Shown here: positions 44,934 to 54,545 of the stretch, piece after piece | How the letters are laid out: each line of letters opens with the position of its first letter | Position numbering within the stretch: the stretch's first letter is position 1 | Origin: Candidatus Neomarinimicrobium atlanticum | Lineage (GTDB): Bacteria > Fidelibacterota > Marinisomatia > Marinisomatales > Marinisomataceae | NCBI GenBank assembly: GCA_000402815.1 | Contig: AQSA01000002.1 | Location: 5,630-69,629, forward strand | Length of the DNA stretch: 64,000 nucleotides | Direction: 5' to 3' | Notes under the pieces: model-generated | Told to the model about the DNA's origin: nothing | The model's input: only the letters and a program-made list of their open reading frames with translations | Databases searched by the model: none | Made by a program: the position numbers and the translations under genes

Positions 44934-45497
44934 TTATCTTTTAAAACAAATCTCATGCAATAATGTTTCATGTTTTAATTCAGGATGGCAAGTAATTGCT
45001 ATATGCATACCTTCTCTTACTCCAACAATTTCATTATCGTGTTTACAAATTATTTTGACATTCTTTCCCATGCTAGTGATTTTAGGAGCTCTAATAAATG
45101 ATGCTTTCATTGATTTGGATTTAATATTTTTATGTACCAAATTAATTGAATCATCAAAAGAGTGAACTTGCCTTCCATATGCATTTCTACTTACTTCAAT
45201 ATCAATAATATTCATATTTAAGACTTTTTTGTCAAAACTATTTTTTGACATCAGTATTAACCCTGCACATGTACCAAGAATAGGCTTATCAATGGATAAA
45301 GATTTGATTCCATCAATAAAACTTTGGTCTCTTAACAAGAGGTTTGACATAGTTGTTGATTCTCCGCCAGGAATAATTAATCCATTAATACCGGATAAAT
45401 CTTCTAAGGTCTTAACTAATTTTGAACTAATTCCAATTTGATTCAAAATATGAATGTGGGATGCAAAATTACCTTGTAAAGCTAAAACTCCAACCAC
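44934..45497 (-). CDS. pdxT: Pyridoxal 5'-phosphate synthase glutaminase subunit
   Basis: A 187-residue class I glutaminase that supplies ammonia to PdxS. VLALQGNFASHIHIL, GLIIPGGESTTMSNLL, the nucleophile in GTCAGLILMS and the His/Glu pair in ITCHPEL are present. It lies 2 nt downstream of pdxS. The DXP-independent PdxS/PdxT route is therefore used for vitamin B6, although dxs is next door. Confidence 0.96.
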   Translation of the reverse strand: MVGVLALQGNFASHIHILNQIGISSKLVKTLEDLSGINGLIIPGGESTTMSNLLLRDQSFIDGIKSLSIDKPILGTCAGLILMSKNSFDKKVLNMNIIDIEVSRNAYGRQVHSFDDSINLVHKNIKSKSMKASFIRAPKITSMGKNVKIICKHDNEIVGVREGMHIAITCHPELKHETLLHEICFKR

Positions 45498-45499
45498 AA

Positions 45500-46375
45500 T
45501 TACTCACCTCTTTCTGAAAACCTCTGATCTTCAGGAATGTCCGACATCAGTATTCCTTTCATAGCATCTTTTAAGTTATATGATGCACTAAGGACTTTCT
45601 TAGCATCAGCAAAATGGGTAACTGATTGAACTATAGCATGTGCTCGTTCTGATGGATCTTCACTTTTAAAAATTCCAGAACCAACAAAAACTGTTTCGGC
45701 ACCTAATTGCATCATCAAACATGCATCTGCTGGAGTTGCTATTCCTCCTGCTGCAAAATTAGGCACTGGTAGCTTTCCATTTTTTACAACTTCTTCTACA
45801 AGCGCTAAGGGGACTCTAAACTCTTTTGCTTTTTCTGATAGGTTTTGATCGTTCAATACCTTTAACTCTGAAGTAATCATTTTCATATGTCTAACTGCCT
45901 CAACAATATTTCCACTACCCGCTTCTCCTTTAGTGCGAATTAGTGCTGCACCTTCATCTATTCTTCTTAATGCTTCACCAAGATTTCGCGCTCCACAAAC
46001 AAATGGAGCTTTAAATGGATGCTTATCGACATGAAAATGTTCGTCAGCCATTGTTAAAACTTCACTTTCGTCAATAAAATCTACTTCTAAAGCCTGTAAA
46101 ATTTGAGCTTCTGCAAAGTGACCAATTCTACATTTTGCCATTACTGGTATAGAAACATTATCTTGGATTTCTTTGATCATATGAGGATTGCTCATTCTAG
46201 CCACACCCCCATCTTTTCTAATATCTGATGGAATTCTTTCTAATGCCATAACTGAAACAGCTCCTGATTCTTCTGCAATTTTTGCTTGTTCTACATTTGT
46301 GACATCCATTATAACACCACCCTTTAACATTTCAGCTAAAGCAACTTTTGTTTTAAAATCGTACTCTTGACTCAT
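45500..46375 (-). CDS. pdxS: Pyridoxal 5'-phosphate synthase, synthase subunit
   Basis: A 291-residue barrel enzyme that builds PLP from ribose-5-phosphate, glyceraldehyde-3-phosphate and ammonia. [59 protein letters not shown] and [13 protein letters not shown] are almost invariant in the family. It overlaps the end of ispH by 23 nt. Confidence 0.97.
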   Translation of the reverse strand: MSQEYDFKTKVALAEMLKGGVIMDVTNVEQAKIAEESGAVSVMALERIPSDIRKDGGVARMSNPHMIKEIQDNVSIPVMAKCRIGHFAEAQILQALEVDFIDESEVLTMADEHFHVDKHPFKAPFVCGARNLGEALRRIDEGAALIRTKGEAGSGNIVEAVRHMKMITSELKVLNDQNLSEKAKEFRVPLALVEEVVKNGKLPVPNFAAGGIATPADACLMMQLGAETVFVGSGIFKSEDPSERAHAIVQSVTHFADAKKVLSASYNLKDAMKGILMSDIPEDQRFSERGE

Positions 46376-47234
46376 GAATGATTTCCTTCTCTTTTGTATT
46401 TGTTAATTCTTTGACTTTTTTTATTACTGAGTCGATAATCCAATCAGGTGTTGATGCCCCCGCAGAAATACCAACTGAATTTATATCATTTTTAAACCAA
46501 GATAAATCAATTTCTGTAGCATTTGTAACTTGATAAGTGTTTTTATTTCGCTCAAGGCTTAACTCAGTCAATCTTTTAGAATTTGCACTTGTAAATGATC
46601 CAATAATAAGCATCATATCTGTTATCACTGACAGTTCTTTGATTTGTTGATGATTTCTTTTAGTAGGAAAACAAATAGTATTTATAAATCTTAAATCGAC
46701 AACTTTTGTCATTAGAATATTAATAATATCTTGAACATTTTCTATTGCTTGAGTTGATTGACTGACTATTCCAGCTTTTTTGGTTTTTCTTAACTTTTGT
46801 GCCTCTTCGATAGATGCTATAATTATAGCCCCTTCAACTTGACTAGCAATACCTATTACCTCGTCATGTCCATGATCACCAATGATAATGATTTTTCTTC
46901 CCTCTGCATGTAATTCTTTTACTTCTCTATGAATATCGTGTACCAATGGACATGTAGCATCAATAAAATTCATTTTCTTATCTTCTGCTTTTTCCCACAC
47001 ATCTTTTGATGTCCCGTGAGCACGGAATAAAACCGGTTTGTCTTCTGGAATCTCTTCTAATTTTTCTACAACTTTAACACCTTTTTTTTCTAAATCCTCT
47101 ACAACGTTTTCATTATGTACGATATCTCCTAGCATATAGACTTCTCCATGCTCTTTGCTAGCGTCGTATGCTGCATTTACTGCATCACGAACTCCAAAAC
47201 AGTAACCTGCTGATTTAGCTAATATTATTTTCAT
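46353..47234 (-). CDS. ispH: 4-hydroxy-3-methylbut-2-enyl diphosphate reductase
   Basis: This 293-residue iron-sulfur enzyme is the last step of the MEP pathway. The three cluster cysteines lie in [25 protein letters not shown] and [23 protein letters not shown] and [12 protein letters not shown] complete the pattern. Both ends overlap neighbours (pdxS and the DHH gene), which argues for one transcript. Confidence 0.96.
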   Translation of the reverse strand: MKIILAKSAGYCFGVRDAVNAAYDASKEHGEVYMLGDIVHNENVVEDLEKKGVKVVEKLEEIPEDKPVLFRAHGTSKDVWEKAEDKKMNFIDATCPLVHDIHREVKELHAEGRKIIIIGDHGHDEVIGIASQVEGAIIIASIEEAQKLRKTKKAGIVSQSTQAIENVQDIINILMTKVVDLRFINTICFPTKRNHQQIKELSVITDMMLIIGSFTSANSKRLTELSLERNKNTYQVTNATEIDLSWFKNDINSVGISAGASTPDWIIDSVIKKVKELTNTKEKEIIHESRVRF

Positions 47235-48216
47235 CGTATTTATTTATATAAGTTGATAACATATTCAAAACATTTGATTTCACTTGAGAAAATTCACCTT
47301 CAACCAGAGCTGCTGCTGCGAATGGATGTCCGCCGCCACCCATTTTTTTAGCAATCTCACTTACTTTGTATTTTCCTTTTGACCTAAAACTTAATCTGAC
47401 TTTTCCTTTTAGATCATAAAGCATCATGGACACTTCTACCCCCTTAATACTTCTAAAGAAATCTGCAAATCCATCAAAATCTTGATTTGATCCATTGACC
47501 TCCTTTACCATATCTTCATTAATAGCAAACCATGCTAGCTGGCCATTACAGTCAAAGTTTAAATTCTGAATTACATTACCTAGTAGTTTAATTCGACTAA
47601 CAGATGAGCTTTCATAAATTTTTTGGTAGATTTTTGCGATATCTAATTCAAGATTAATTGCGTCAACAGCAATCTTGTGGCTCATCTCTGTTGTGTTACT
47701 ATGTCTAAAAGAACCTGTATCGGTAAGTACAGCTATATAGAGGCCTAATATTATATCTTTATCTATTGTAGTTTTATCAATATCACAAAAATATGAATAC
47801 AATATCTCTCCAACAGAACAAGCTTCTAAATCAATAAAAGTATTTGTAAAAAAATCATTATCAGATTGCGGATGATGATCTATACTTACAGTCTCAATAG
47901 AATGATCCTCAATAATATATGCTATATCTCCTAGTCGATAGAAATCTCCAATATCTAAAATGATACCTAAATCAGCATTTTTAATAAATCCCGAACTGTC
48001 GCCATCTAGCTCATGAAAAATTTTATCTTCATTTAAAAAACTATATGTCTCAGGAACAGGAGAGTGGTTGATAATTCTACAGTCTTTTCCAAGTTTAGTT
48101 AAGTAATGATAAACTGCGAGGGCAGATCCTAAGCTATCTCCATCCGGATTAATATGTGAGGATATAAATATTTTATTTTTTTCAGCGATGATTGACTGAA
48201 TCTTTTTATAGTCCAT
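47215..48216 (-). CDS. DHH-family phosphoesterase (NrnA/pAp phosphatase-like)
   Basis: A 333-residue protein with DHH and DHHA1 domains. ISSHINPDGDSLGSALAVY, VSIDHHPQSDN and the C-terminal KMGGGGHPFAAAA are the metal- and substrate-binding motifs of NrnA-like enzymes, which degrade nanoRNAs and 3'-phosphoadenosine 5'-phosphate. Some relatives hydrolyse cyclic di-AMP products. A link to the cdaA gene in this window is possible but unproven. Confidence 0.9.
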   Translation of the reverse strand: MDYKKIQSIIAEKNKIFISSHINPDGDSLGSALAVYHYLTKLGKDCRIINHSPVPETYSFLNEDKIFHELDGDSSGFIKNADLGIILDIGDFYRLGDIAYIIEDHSIETVSIDHHPQSDNDFFTNTFIDLEACSVGEILYSYFCDIDKTTIDKDIILGLYIAVLTDTGSFRHSNTTEMSHKIAVDAINLELDIAKIYQKIYESSSVSRIKLLGNVIQNLNFDCNGQLAWFAINEDMVKEVNGSNQDFDGFADFFRSIKGVEVSMMLYDLKGKVRLSFRSKGKYKVSEIAKKMGGGGHPFAAAALVEGEFSQVKSNVLNMLSTYINKYDENNIS

Positions 48217-48221
48217 AAGAA

Positions 48222-48761
48222 TTACCTCTTCCAGGTATTTTCAGAGATATTTTCACTTTTGTTATAAAATCTTGAAAGAACAAAAAAGTAATCAGATAAT
48301 CTATTCAAATACATCACAACATTATTGTTTTCTAAGCTATCAGAATATAGTTCAATAACTGCTCTTTCTGCTCTTCTCGTAACTGACCTTGCAACATGAA
48401 GATTTGCTGAAAAAAGGTCACCTCCTGGTAGAATAAATTCCTTTAATGGATCTAAAGATGAATTATATTGGTCAATATAATTATCTAAGGATGTAATAGA
48501 CTCGCTTGTAATAATATTTGCACCATCTTCATTCAAAGATATTTGACCACCAATATCAAATAGATCATTTTGAATAAGCTTTAATTGATCAACAATAGAA
48601 GAGTTCTTACAAGTAGTATTACATACTCCGATGACACTACTCAATTCATCAATATCGCCTAGTGCGTGAATGATAGCATCATTTTTATAAACTGACCCAC
48701 CACGAGCTAATCCAGTTTTACCGCTATCTCCATTTCTAGTTGTTACCTTGGTTATCCTCAT
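48222..48761 (-). CDS. ATP:cob(I)alamin adenosyltransferase, PduO type
   Basis: About 179 residues. The true start is MRITKVTTRNGDSGKTGLAR at 48761, since the longer frame reads into nhaD. TRNGDSGKTGL, HALGDIDELSSVIG and a late SVTRRAERAVIEL stretch are the signatures of PduO-type enzymes, which make adenosylcobalamin. It supplies the cofactor for the mutase and the class II reductase in this window. The start overlaps the nhaD stop by one base. Confidence 0.95.
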   Translation of the reverse strand: MRITKVTTRNGDSGKTGLARGGSVYKNDAIIHALGDIDELSSVIGVCNTTCKNSSIVDQLKLIQNDLFDIGGQISLNEDGANIITSESITSLDNYIDQYNSSLDPLKEFILPGGDLFSANLHVARSVTRRAERAVIELYSDSLENNNVVMYLNRLSDYFFVLSRFYNKSENISENTWKR

Positions 48762-50074
48762 TAAAGAAGTCCTGAAAGCCACAAATGAGTAAGAATACTC
48801 ATCACATATCCTATAAAAATAACACCAGTCCATCTTAAGTGACTTGAAAAAGTATATATTCCCTTAGCCTGTCCCATCAAAGCAACACCTGGGGCAGATC
48901 CAATAGAAAGCAAACTACCTCCAACTCCTGCAGTTAGAGTAATAAGAAGCCATTGATTTAAGTCCATTGTTGTAGTATCGTGCATCTGAATTACTGAGAA
49001 CATCACAGGTATATTATCTATCAATGCAGATATAATTCCCATCAATGAATTAGCGACAGTAAATCCAAGACCATCATATAAGGTAGTGTTCAATAAAGCA
49101 AGGTAACCGATTTTAGATAATCCAGCTACACACATGATAACTCCGTAAAAAAATAAAAGAGTATCCCATTCAGCTTGCGCAATTTGTTTAAATATTCCAA
49201 AAGGTTGGTCAGAGCCATCTCTATTTATTTTACTTTGAGCTGAATATGATCTTTTAAGATAATATCCATAAAGTTGTAGAAAACTTAAACCAAACATCAT
49301 TCCAAAAACTGGTGGAAGATTTAAAAAATTCTTGAATGAAATTGCCATCAAAATAGTAACTAAAAACAATAAACTAATTTGGATTGCCCCTTGCTTTAAA
49401 ATAACTGGTGGATTTTCTACATCATCAGCAGAACCAGTTATAAAAAAGCTCATTATGAATGACGGTATAATGAAGTTTACTAAAGAAGGCAAAAATAGTT
49501 GAAAAAATTCAGTGAATTCTACATAACCAGCTTGCCAGACCATTAAAGTCGTTATATCACCAAATGGACTAAATGCACCTCCAGCATTAGCAGCTACAAC
49601 GATATTCACACAACTTATACTAGTAAAATTCTTATTACCTTTTCCAACAGCTAAAACTACAGCACACATAGTAAGAGCGGTTGTAAGATTATCGGCAATG
49701 GGAGATAAAAAGAAGGATATAAAACCAGTAATCCAAAATAACTTTTTATATGAAAAATTTTGATCAAGAAGAATGGAACGTAATTTTTCAAAAACATTTC
49801 TTTCAGACATGGAATTGATATAAGTCATTGCAACAAGAAGAAATAGCATTAACTGATTAAACTCGTCAAAAGCATGCATAATTTCTTTTTTTACAGCATA
49901 TGAATCTCCAGTTTGAGCACCCACCCAAGCAATCATTGCCCAAATTAAACCTGCTGCAAAGAGAACCGGTTTAGATTTTCTTAAATGAGTGACTTCTTCT
50001 GTCATCACAAAAGCATACGCAATAATAAATAATATTATTGAAATAATTCCTACTGGATGATTTAATAATTCCAT
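48761..50074 (-). CDS. nhaD: Na+/H+ antiporter NhaD
   Basis: A 437-residue transporter of the ion-transporter superfamily with about 12 membrane spans. SPIADNLTTALTMCAVVLAV and AANAGGAFSPFGDITTLMVW are hallmark NhaD segments, and GSAPGVALMG follows near the C-terminus. It exports sodium for protons and would complement the Nqr pump, in which sodium is the coupling ion. It diverges from nqrM across a 70-nt gap. Confidence 0.95.
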   Translation of the reverse strand: MELLNHPVGIISIILFIIAYAFVMTEEVTHLRKSKPVLFAAGLIWAMIAWVGAQTGDSYAVKKEIMHAFDEFNQLMLFLLVAMTYINSMSERNVFEKLRSILLDQNFSYKKLFWITGFISFFLSPIADNLTTALTMCAVVLAVGKGNKNFTSISCVNIVVAANAGGAFSPFGDITTLMVWQAGYVEFTEFFQLFLPSLVNFIIPSFIMSFFITGSADDVENPPVILKQGAIQISLLFLVTILMAISFKNFLNLPPVFGMMFGLSFLQLYGYYLKRSYSAQSKINRDGSDQPFGIFKQIAQAEWDTLLFFYGVIMCVAGLSKIGYLALLNTTLYDGLGFTVANSLMGIISALIDNIPVMFSVIQMHDTTTMDLNQWLLITLTAGVGGSLLSIGSAPGVALMGQAKGIYTFSSHLRWTGVIFIGYVMSILTHLWLSGLL

Positions 50075-50144
50075 AAGTGCGAATTTAAATCAAATCATTT
50101 TAAAAAATGACGAAAATCGAATAAATATTATTTAAATTAATAGT

Positions 50145-50306
50145 ATGGAATATCTATTAGTTATTACAATATTTGCACTGAGTGCTTTAATAATGAATAT
50201 TGGGTTAATTTTTAAAAATAAACCTCTTAAAAAGGCATGTGGAGATTCTCCGGATGGATGTGAAATTTGTGGCGGCGAACCTGATCGCTGTGAAAGTAAT
50301 ATTTAA
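50145..50306 (+). CDS. nqrM: NqrM-like Na+-NQR maturation protein
   Basis: A 53-residue ORF. MEYLLVITIFALSALIMNIG forms one membrane span, then IFKNKPLKKACGDSPDGCE and ICGGEPDRCE give four cysteines at the C-terminus. This is the plan of NqrM, which helps insert iron into the NqrD/NqrE centre. Its place beside apbE and the complete nqr operon supports the call, but it is on the opposite strand, converging on apbE with overlapping stop codons (50303-50306). Confidence 0.85.
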   Translation: MEYLLVITIFALSALIMNIGLIFKNKPLKKACGDSPDGCEICGGEPDRCESNI

Positions 50307-51316
50307 TTTGCAGGGAAATCCTGTGAAACTACTTGTTTAAAACTCATATCTGGCTCAACTAAAATCATTAACCCTTCGATATCTGTATCTTGAAAAAAAC
50401 TATTTATGTCACTCATTTCCATCATATAAAGTGCTGTTGCTAAACCGTCTGCTTCCATACATGATGTTTGAGTAAAAATTGATATAGATGCTAGCTTGGA
50501 CATGATAGGATATCCTGTTAATGGATTAATCTCGTGATGATAAAATCTATTATCTTTATCAATATAAAAATTTCTATAATTACCTGAAGTTGCAATAGAT
50601 CCATTTTTAATTGGAGCAATATATTCAATTTCGTTTGATATATTATCTATTGATGGTGTATTAATACCAACTTTCCAAATCTTTTTATCTGATTTAGATC
50701 GAACTTCTCCACCAATTTCTACAAATATATTATCATAGTTTAAACTTTCAATAATCTTATCTACAGCAAAGCCTTTAGCTATAGAACTTAAATCAATTTG
50801 TACTCTCGAATCTTTTTTCCTGATTCTGCCACTTTCGATCTCAATCAAATCTTGACCTACAAAAGCTAAAACACTATCTATGTTAGTTGTGGATGGAGTA
50901 TCTATAAATTTATCTGGCCCAAATCCCCAAAGGTTAACTAGTGGCATAACAGTGATATCATATAATCCACCTGACATTTTATAATACTCAAAAGAAGATT
51001 GTACTACAAATGCAAAGTCTTCAGATATGTTCACCCATTCGGTATTTCTCATTCTATTAAATTGTGATATCTCACTCTCAGGTATATATGTAGACATTTG
51101 CATATTGACATTTCTCAATATTTCTTCAATCTTATTTTTATTTTCTTTGATATCGTCATTGTTCTTTATTCCTGTTGTATATTTTACTGAATATGTAGTT
51201 CCCATTGTCCTTCCTAAAATAGATACAATTTCATCTATATTATTTGTTGAGGGCGAATTACAGCTGAGTATTACAAGGGAAAGTAAAAAGACTAATTTTC
51301 TAGCCGAAGTCATCAT
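50303..51316 (-). CDS. apbE: FAD:protein FMN transferase (lipoprotein)
   Basis: A 337-residue lipoprotein (signal with LVILSC lipobox at residues 14-19). It attaches FMN to threonines of NqrB and NqrC through a phosphoester. RTMGTTYSVKYT, SSIAKGFAVDKI, IEIGGEVRSK-like VEIGGEVRSKS and TSGNYRNFY are typical, and the magnesium-binding Asp/Thr region lies near MEADGLATALYMM. It overlaps the end of nqrF by 17 nt, so its product is made with its target complex. Confidence 0.95.
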   Translation of the reverse strand: MMTSARKLVFLLSLVILSCNSPSTNNIDEIVSILGRTMGTTYSVKYTTGIKNNDDIKENKNKIEEILRNVNMQMSTYIPESEISQFNRMRNTEWVNISEDFAFVVQSSFEYYKMSGGLYDITVMPLVNLWGFGPDKFIDTPSTTNIDSVLAFVGQDLIEIESGRIRKKDSRVQIDLSSIAKGFAVDKIIESLNYDNIFVEIGGEVRSKSDKKIWKVGINTPSIDNISNEIEYIAPIKNGSIATSGNYRNFYIDKDNRFYHHEINPLTGYPIMSKLASISIFTQTSCMEADGLATALYMMEMSDINSFFQDTDIEGLMILVEPDMSFKQVVSQDFPAN

Positions 51317-52526
51317 AAGCGATCATATCTTCTTCAACGCCTAAATCCCATAGCATTTTTTGAACGGCGCTTATCATCATTGGTGGGCCACATAAATAAT
51401 ACTCACACTCAGATGGGTCTTCATGATTTTCTAGATGCATATCATTGGCAACTTGATGGATAAAACCGGTTGGTCCTTTCCAGTTATCTTCTGGAAGTGG
51501 ATCTGATAAAGCTACATGATATGTAAAATTATCAAATTCTTTTTCTAATGCTAAAAATTCTTCATGATAAAACATTTCTTTTTCAGATCTAGCACCATAC
51601 CAGAATGAAATTTTTCTTTCTGACTTCTCTGTTTTTAATAAATGAAATATGTGCGATCTCAGAGGAGCCATTCCAGCGCCACCTCCAATGTAGACCATTT
51701 CTCTATCTGTATCTTTAATAAAGAATTCTCCATACGGTCCTGAAACAGTTACCTTGTCTCCTTCTTTCAAATTAAAAGTATATGAAGATGCAATACCTGG
51801 AGGAACATCAGGATTATTTGGTGGAGGACTAGCAATACGAATATTTAACATGATCATATTACCTTCTGCAGGATGATTTGCCATTGAATAAGCTCTAAAA
51901 ACTGGTTCAGTGTTCTCGGCAGTATATTGCCAAATATCAAATTTATCCCAATCGCTAGTATACAAATCTTGAATTTCAAAATTTTTATAGTTTAAATCTT
52001 TATATTTTGGAACATCAATTTGAATGTAGCCACCTGATTCAAAAATGATAGGGTCGTCTTCTGGTAGCTCAAGAATTAATTCTTTAATAAAAGTTGCAAC
52101 ATTTTCATTTGACTTTACTACAGCATCCCATTTTCTTATACTAAAAATCTCATCTGGAACTTGGATTTTCATATCATTTCTAATTTTAACCTGACATCCT
52201 AAGCGCCAATTATTTTTTTGATCTTGTCTATTAATATATGCGGTCTCTGTAGGTAAAATATCTCCACCACCTTCAATAACCTGACATTTACATTGTGCGC
52301 AAGTACCTTGACCACCACAAGCTGATGGAAGATATACATTTTGATCTCCTAGAGCTGCGAGTACCGTACCACCAGTATCAACCTTTATAGATTTGTCTGG
52401 ATCATCATTAATTATTATGGTGACTTCACCTTGAGGCAATAAGACATTACCAACAACATTTAGTACAATTACCAGCAAAAGGATTACTGAACTAAATACT
52501 GCAACTCCTATGAGAATATCATTCAT
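51300..52526 (-). CDS. nqrF: Na+-translocating NADH:quinone reductase subunit F
   Basis: This 408-residue subunit takes electrons from NADH. An N-terminal span (VAVFSSVILLLVIVLNVVG) precedes a ferredoxin domain with the 2Fe-2S cysteines in SACGGQGTCAQCKCQV and a later CQV. The FAD domain has RAYSMANHP, and the NADH domain has YIGGGAGMAPLRSH and YLCGPPMM. It is the last nqr gene before apbE. Confidence 0.97.
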   Translation of the reverse strand: MNDILIGVAVFSSVILLLVIVLNVVGNVLLPQGEVTIIINDDPDKSIKVDTGGTVLAALGDQNVYLPSACGGQGTCAQCKCQVIEGGGDILPTETAYINRQDQKNNWRLGCQVKIRNDMKIQVPDEIFSIRKWDAVVKSNENVATFIKELILELPEDDPIIFESGGYIQIDVPKYKDLNYKNFEIQDLYTSDWDKFDIWQYTAENTEPVFRAYSMANHPAEGNMIMLNIRIASPPPNNPDVPPGIASSYTFNLKEGDKVTVSGPYGEFFIKDTDREMVYIGGGAGMAPLRSHIFHLLKTEKSERKISFWYGARSEKEMFYHEEFLALEKEFDNFTYHVALSDPLPEDNWKGPTGFIHQVANDMHLENHEDPSECEYYLCGPPMMISAVQKMLWDLGVEEDMIAYDDFG

Positions 52527-53149
52527 TATAAATCAATCCCCGAAAATGCCATAAAAGCCATAGAAAGTAAACCTGTTAGAAGCATAGCCATACCTACTCC
52601 TCGTAATCTTGGTGGTATATTAGAATAACGTAATCTGTATCTAATAGAAGCTAATGCTACAATTGCTAAGAAAAATCCTACTCCAGAACCAAAACCATAA
52701 ACCACTGTCTCAGATATTGTGTATTCTCTTTCAACCATAAATAATGAACCACCAAGAATAGAACAATTAACAGCAATTAGAGGAAGGAAAATCCCAAGAC
52801 TATTATATAGTGACTGAGAAAATCTTTCCATAAACATTTCAACAAGTTGTACCATTGCAGCGATCACAGAAATAAAAACAATCAATTTTAAAAATCCTAA
52901 ATCTGTATCCTTAAAGTCTTCACTAATCCAGACTAAAGCACCTTTATCAAGAAGGAATTCCCATAAAAACCAATTGATTGGAGCTGTAATGGTCAAAACA
53001 ACTACCACCGCCATACCAATCCCAACTGAAGCATTAATATTTTTAGAAATAGCTAAAAAAGAGCAAAGACCTAGGAAGTATGCCAATACTATATTTTCAA
53101 TAAAAACAGCTTTGGTAAAAATACTTAAATAATGTTCTAAACCACTCAT
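52526..53149 (-). CDS. nqrE: Na+-translocating NADH:quinone reductase subunit E
   Basis: A 207-residue membrane subunit with six spans. It has an inverted topology relative to NqrD, with which it coordinates an intramembrane iron centre. ENIVLAYFLGLCSFLA holds one conserved cysteine and LPLIAVNCSILGGSLF the other. It has a one-base overlap with nqrF and 1 nt separation from nqrD. Confidence 0.97.
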   Translation of the reverse strand: MSGLEHYLSIFTKAVFIENIVLAYFLGLCSFLAISKNINASVGIGMAVVVVLTITAPINWFLWEFLLDKGALVWISEDFKDTDLGFLKLIVFISVIAAMVQLVEMFMERFSQSLYNSLGIFLPLIAVNCSILGGSLFMVEREYTISETVVYGFGSGVGFFLAIVALASIRYRLRYSNIPPRLRGVGMAMLLTGLLSMAFMAFSGIDL

Positions 53150-53803
53150 TTAAGCATCCTCCTCAACGCCAGCCATCTCTCTTTGAAACCAAATTACTAA
53201 CCCTAAAATAATAAATGCCCCCGGAGATAAAACTAATAAGCCAATATTTTCATAACCAGCAGCATACCATGAATCAGGAATGCTCCAAAGAACATAACCT
53301 GCTCCTCCATCAGGGAGAGTAATAGTTCCAGCACCAAATAATTCTCTAAAAAATGAGACAATAATTATTATTAGACCATACCCCATACTGTTTCCAACTC
53401 CATCTAAAAATGCTTTTGATGGACCATTTTTAAGTGCGAAAGCTTCAGCTCTACCCATAATAATACAATTGGTAATTATTAAACCAACAAAAACTGAAAG
53501 CTGTTTACTCATATCATATAAATAGGCTTTCAACAATTCATCTACGACAGATACTAATGATGCAATCACAGATAACATTATAACAATTCGAACTCTAGCA
53601 GGTATATAATTTCTGATTAAAGACAATATTACATTTGATGATGTAAGAACAAATAAAACTGCGAGAGTCATGATGATAGCTTGGTCTAATCTTATAGTAA
53701 CTGCTAAAGCAGAACAAATACCTAATACCTGGAGAGATATTGGATTATTGACATTTATTGGGTCATTTATAATCTTTTTTGATTCTGTACTAAATAGTTC
53801 CAT
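53150..53803 (-). CDS. nqrD: Na+-translocating NADH:quinone reductase subunit D
   Basis: A 217-residue membrane subunit. The paired iron-centre cysteines lie in [13 protein letters not shown] and [17 protein letters not shown]. The six spans match NqrE and RnfA/RnfE relatives. It starts inside the last codons of nqrC (14-nt overlap). Confidence 0.97.
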   Translation of the reverse strand: MELFSTESKKIINDPINVNNPISLQVLGICSALAVTIRLDQAIIMTLAVLFVLTSSNVILSLIRNYIPARVRIVIMLSVIASLVSVVDELLKAYLYDMSKQLSVFVGLIITNCIIMGRAEAFALKNGPSKAFLDGVGNSMGYGLIIIIVSFFRELFGAGTITLPDGGAGYVLWSIPDSWYAAGYENIGLLVLSPGAFIILGLVIWFQREMAGVEEDA

Positions 53804-54545
53804 AGTCTCTAATTTTATTTAATGTTTTTTCATATCTCAATAAATCTTCTAATAAAAAATCAGTTACTCCATCAGCAGTAACTGTTGCTCCAGAAATCCC
53901 ATCTACTTGGTGAATAGAAGCATTATTGGAATCAGAATAATCAACTCCACCTTTAATTACTGTAATACTAACAATCTTACCATTTTTATCACGAATTTTT
54001 TTTGGTATATATTTCAATTCTCCATTAGACTGCTTTTGCGGATGATTGACAAAATTATCTGTAAACCACTTTTTTTCAACTTCTCCACCCAAGCCAGGAG
54101 TTTCGCCATGCTTGTAGAATTGAATTCCAAGTACAGATTCAGTATCTGGATTTAATGCAATATATCCAAAAATAGTTGACCATAAACCTTTTCCAGCAAT
54201 AGGCAGTGCTATTCCTTCAATCTTTTCATTAGAAACTCTCATATAAACTGGTAGAACGTCTTTATTTTTTTCAATATCAACTTCTTCAATATTGCATTCA
54301 ACAATTTGACCTTGGACATCAACACATTTAGCGTCAATATAGTTTTTAAATGTTTGTTCAATACTTTCATTTGTTAAAAGCAAATTTTCATCAAAATTTA
54401 ATGATCTAAGTATAGTTTTTTGCACATCTGCTTTAAGATTTTGATCTTGTAAATCTTTCACATTTTCCTTAGTAAAAGACAACATAGTACCTAAAATAAT
54501 AGTTACGATAAAAACGAATCCAAGAGTATAATTATTGCTATACAT
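53790..54545 (-). CDS. nqrC: Na+-translocating NADH:quinone reductase subunit C
   Basis: A 251-residue subunit with one N-terminal span and an FMN domain. The flavinylation site [16 protein letters not shown] carries the threonine that ApbE modifies. [15 protein letters not shown] and [16 protein letters not shown] are conserved. It overlaps nqrB by 8 nt and nqrD by 14 nt. Confidence 0.97.
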   Translation of the reverse strand: MYSNNYTLGFVFIVTIILGTMLSFTKENVKDLQDQNLKADVQKTILRSLNFDENLLLTNESIEQTFKNYIDAKCVDVQGQIVECNIEEVDIEKNKDVLPVYMRVSNEKIEGIALPIAGKGLWSTIFGYIALNPDTESVLGIQFYKHGETPGLGGEVEKKWFTDNFVNHPQKQSNGELKYIPKKIRDKNGKIVSITVIKGGVDYSDSNNASIHQVDGISGATVTADGVTDFLLEDLLRYEKTLNKIRDYGTI

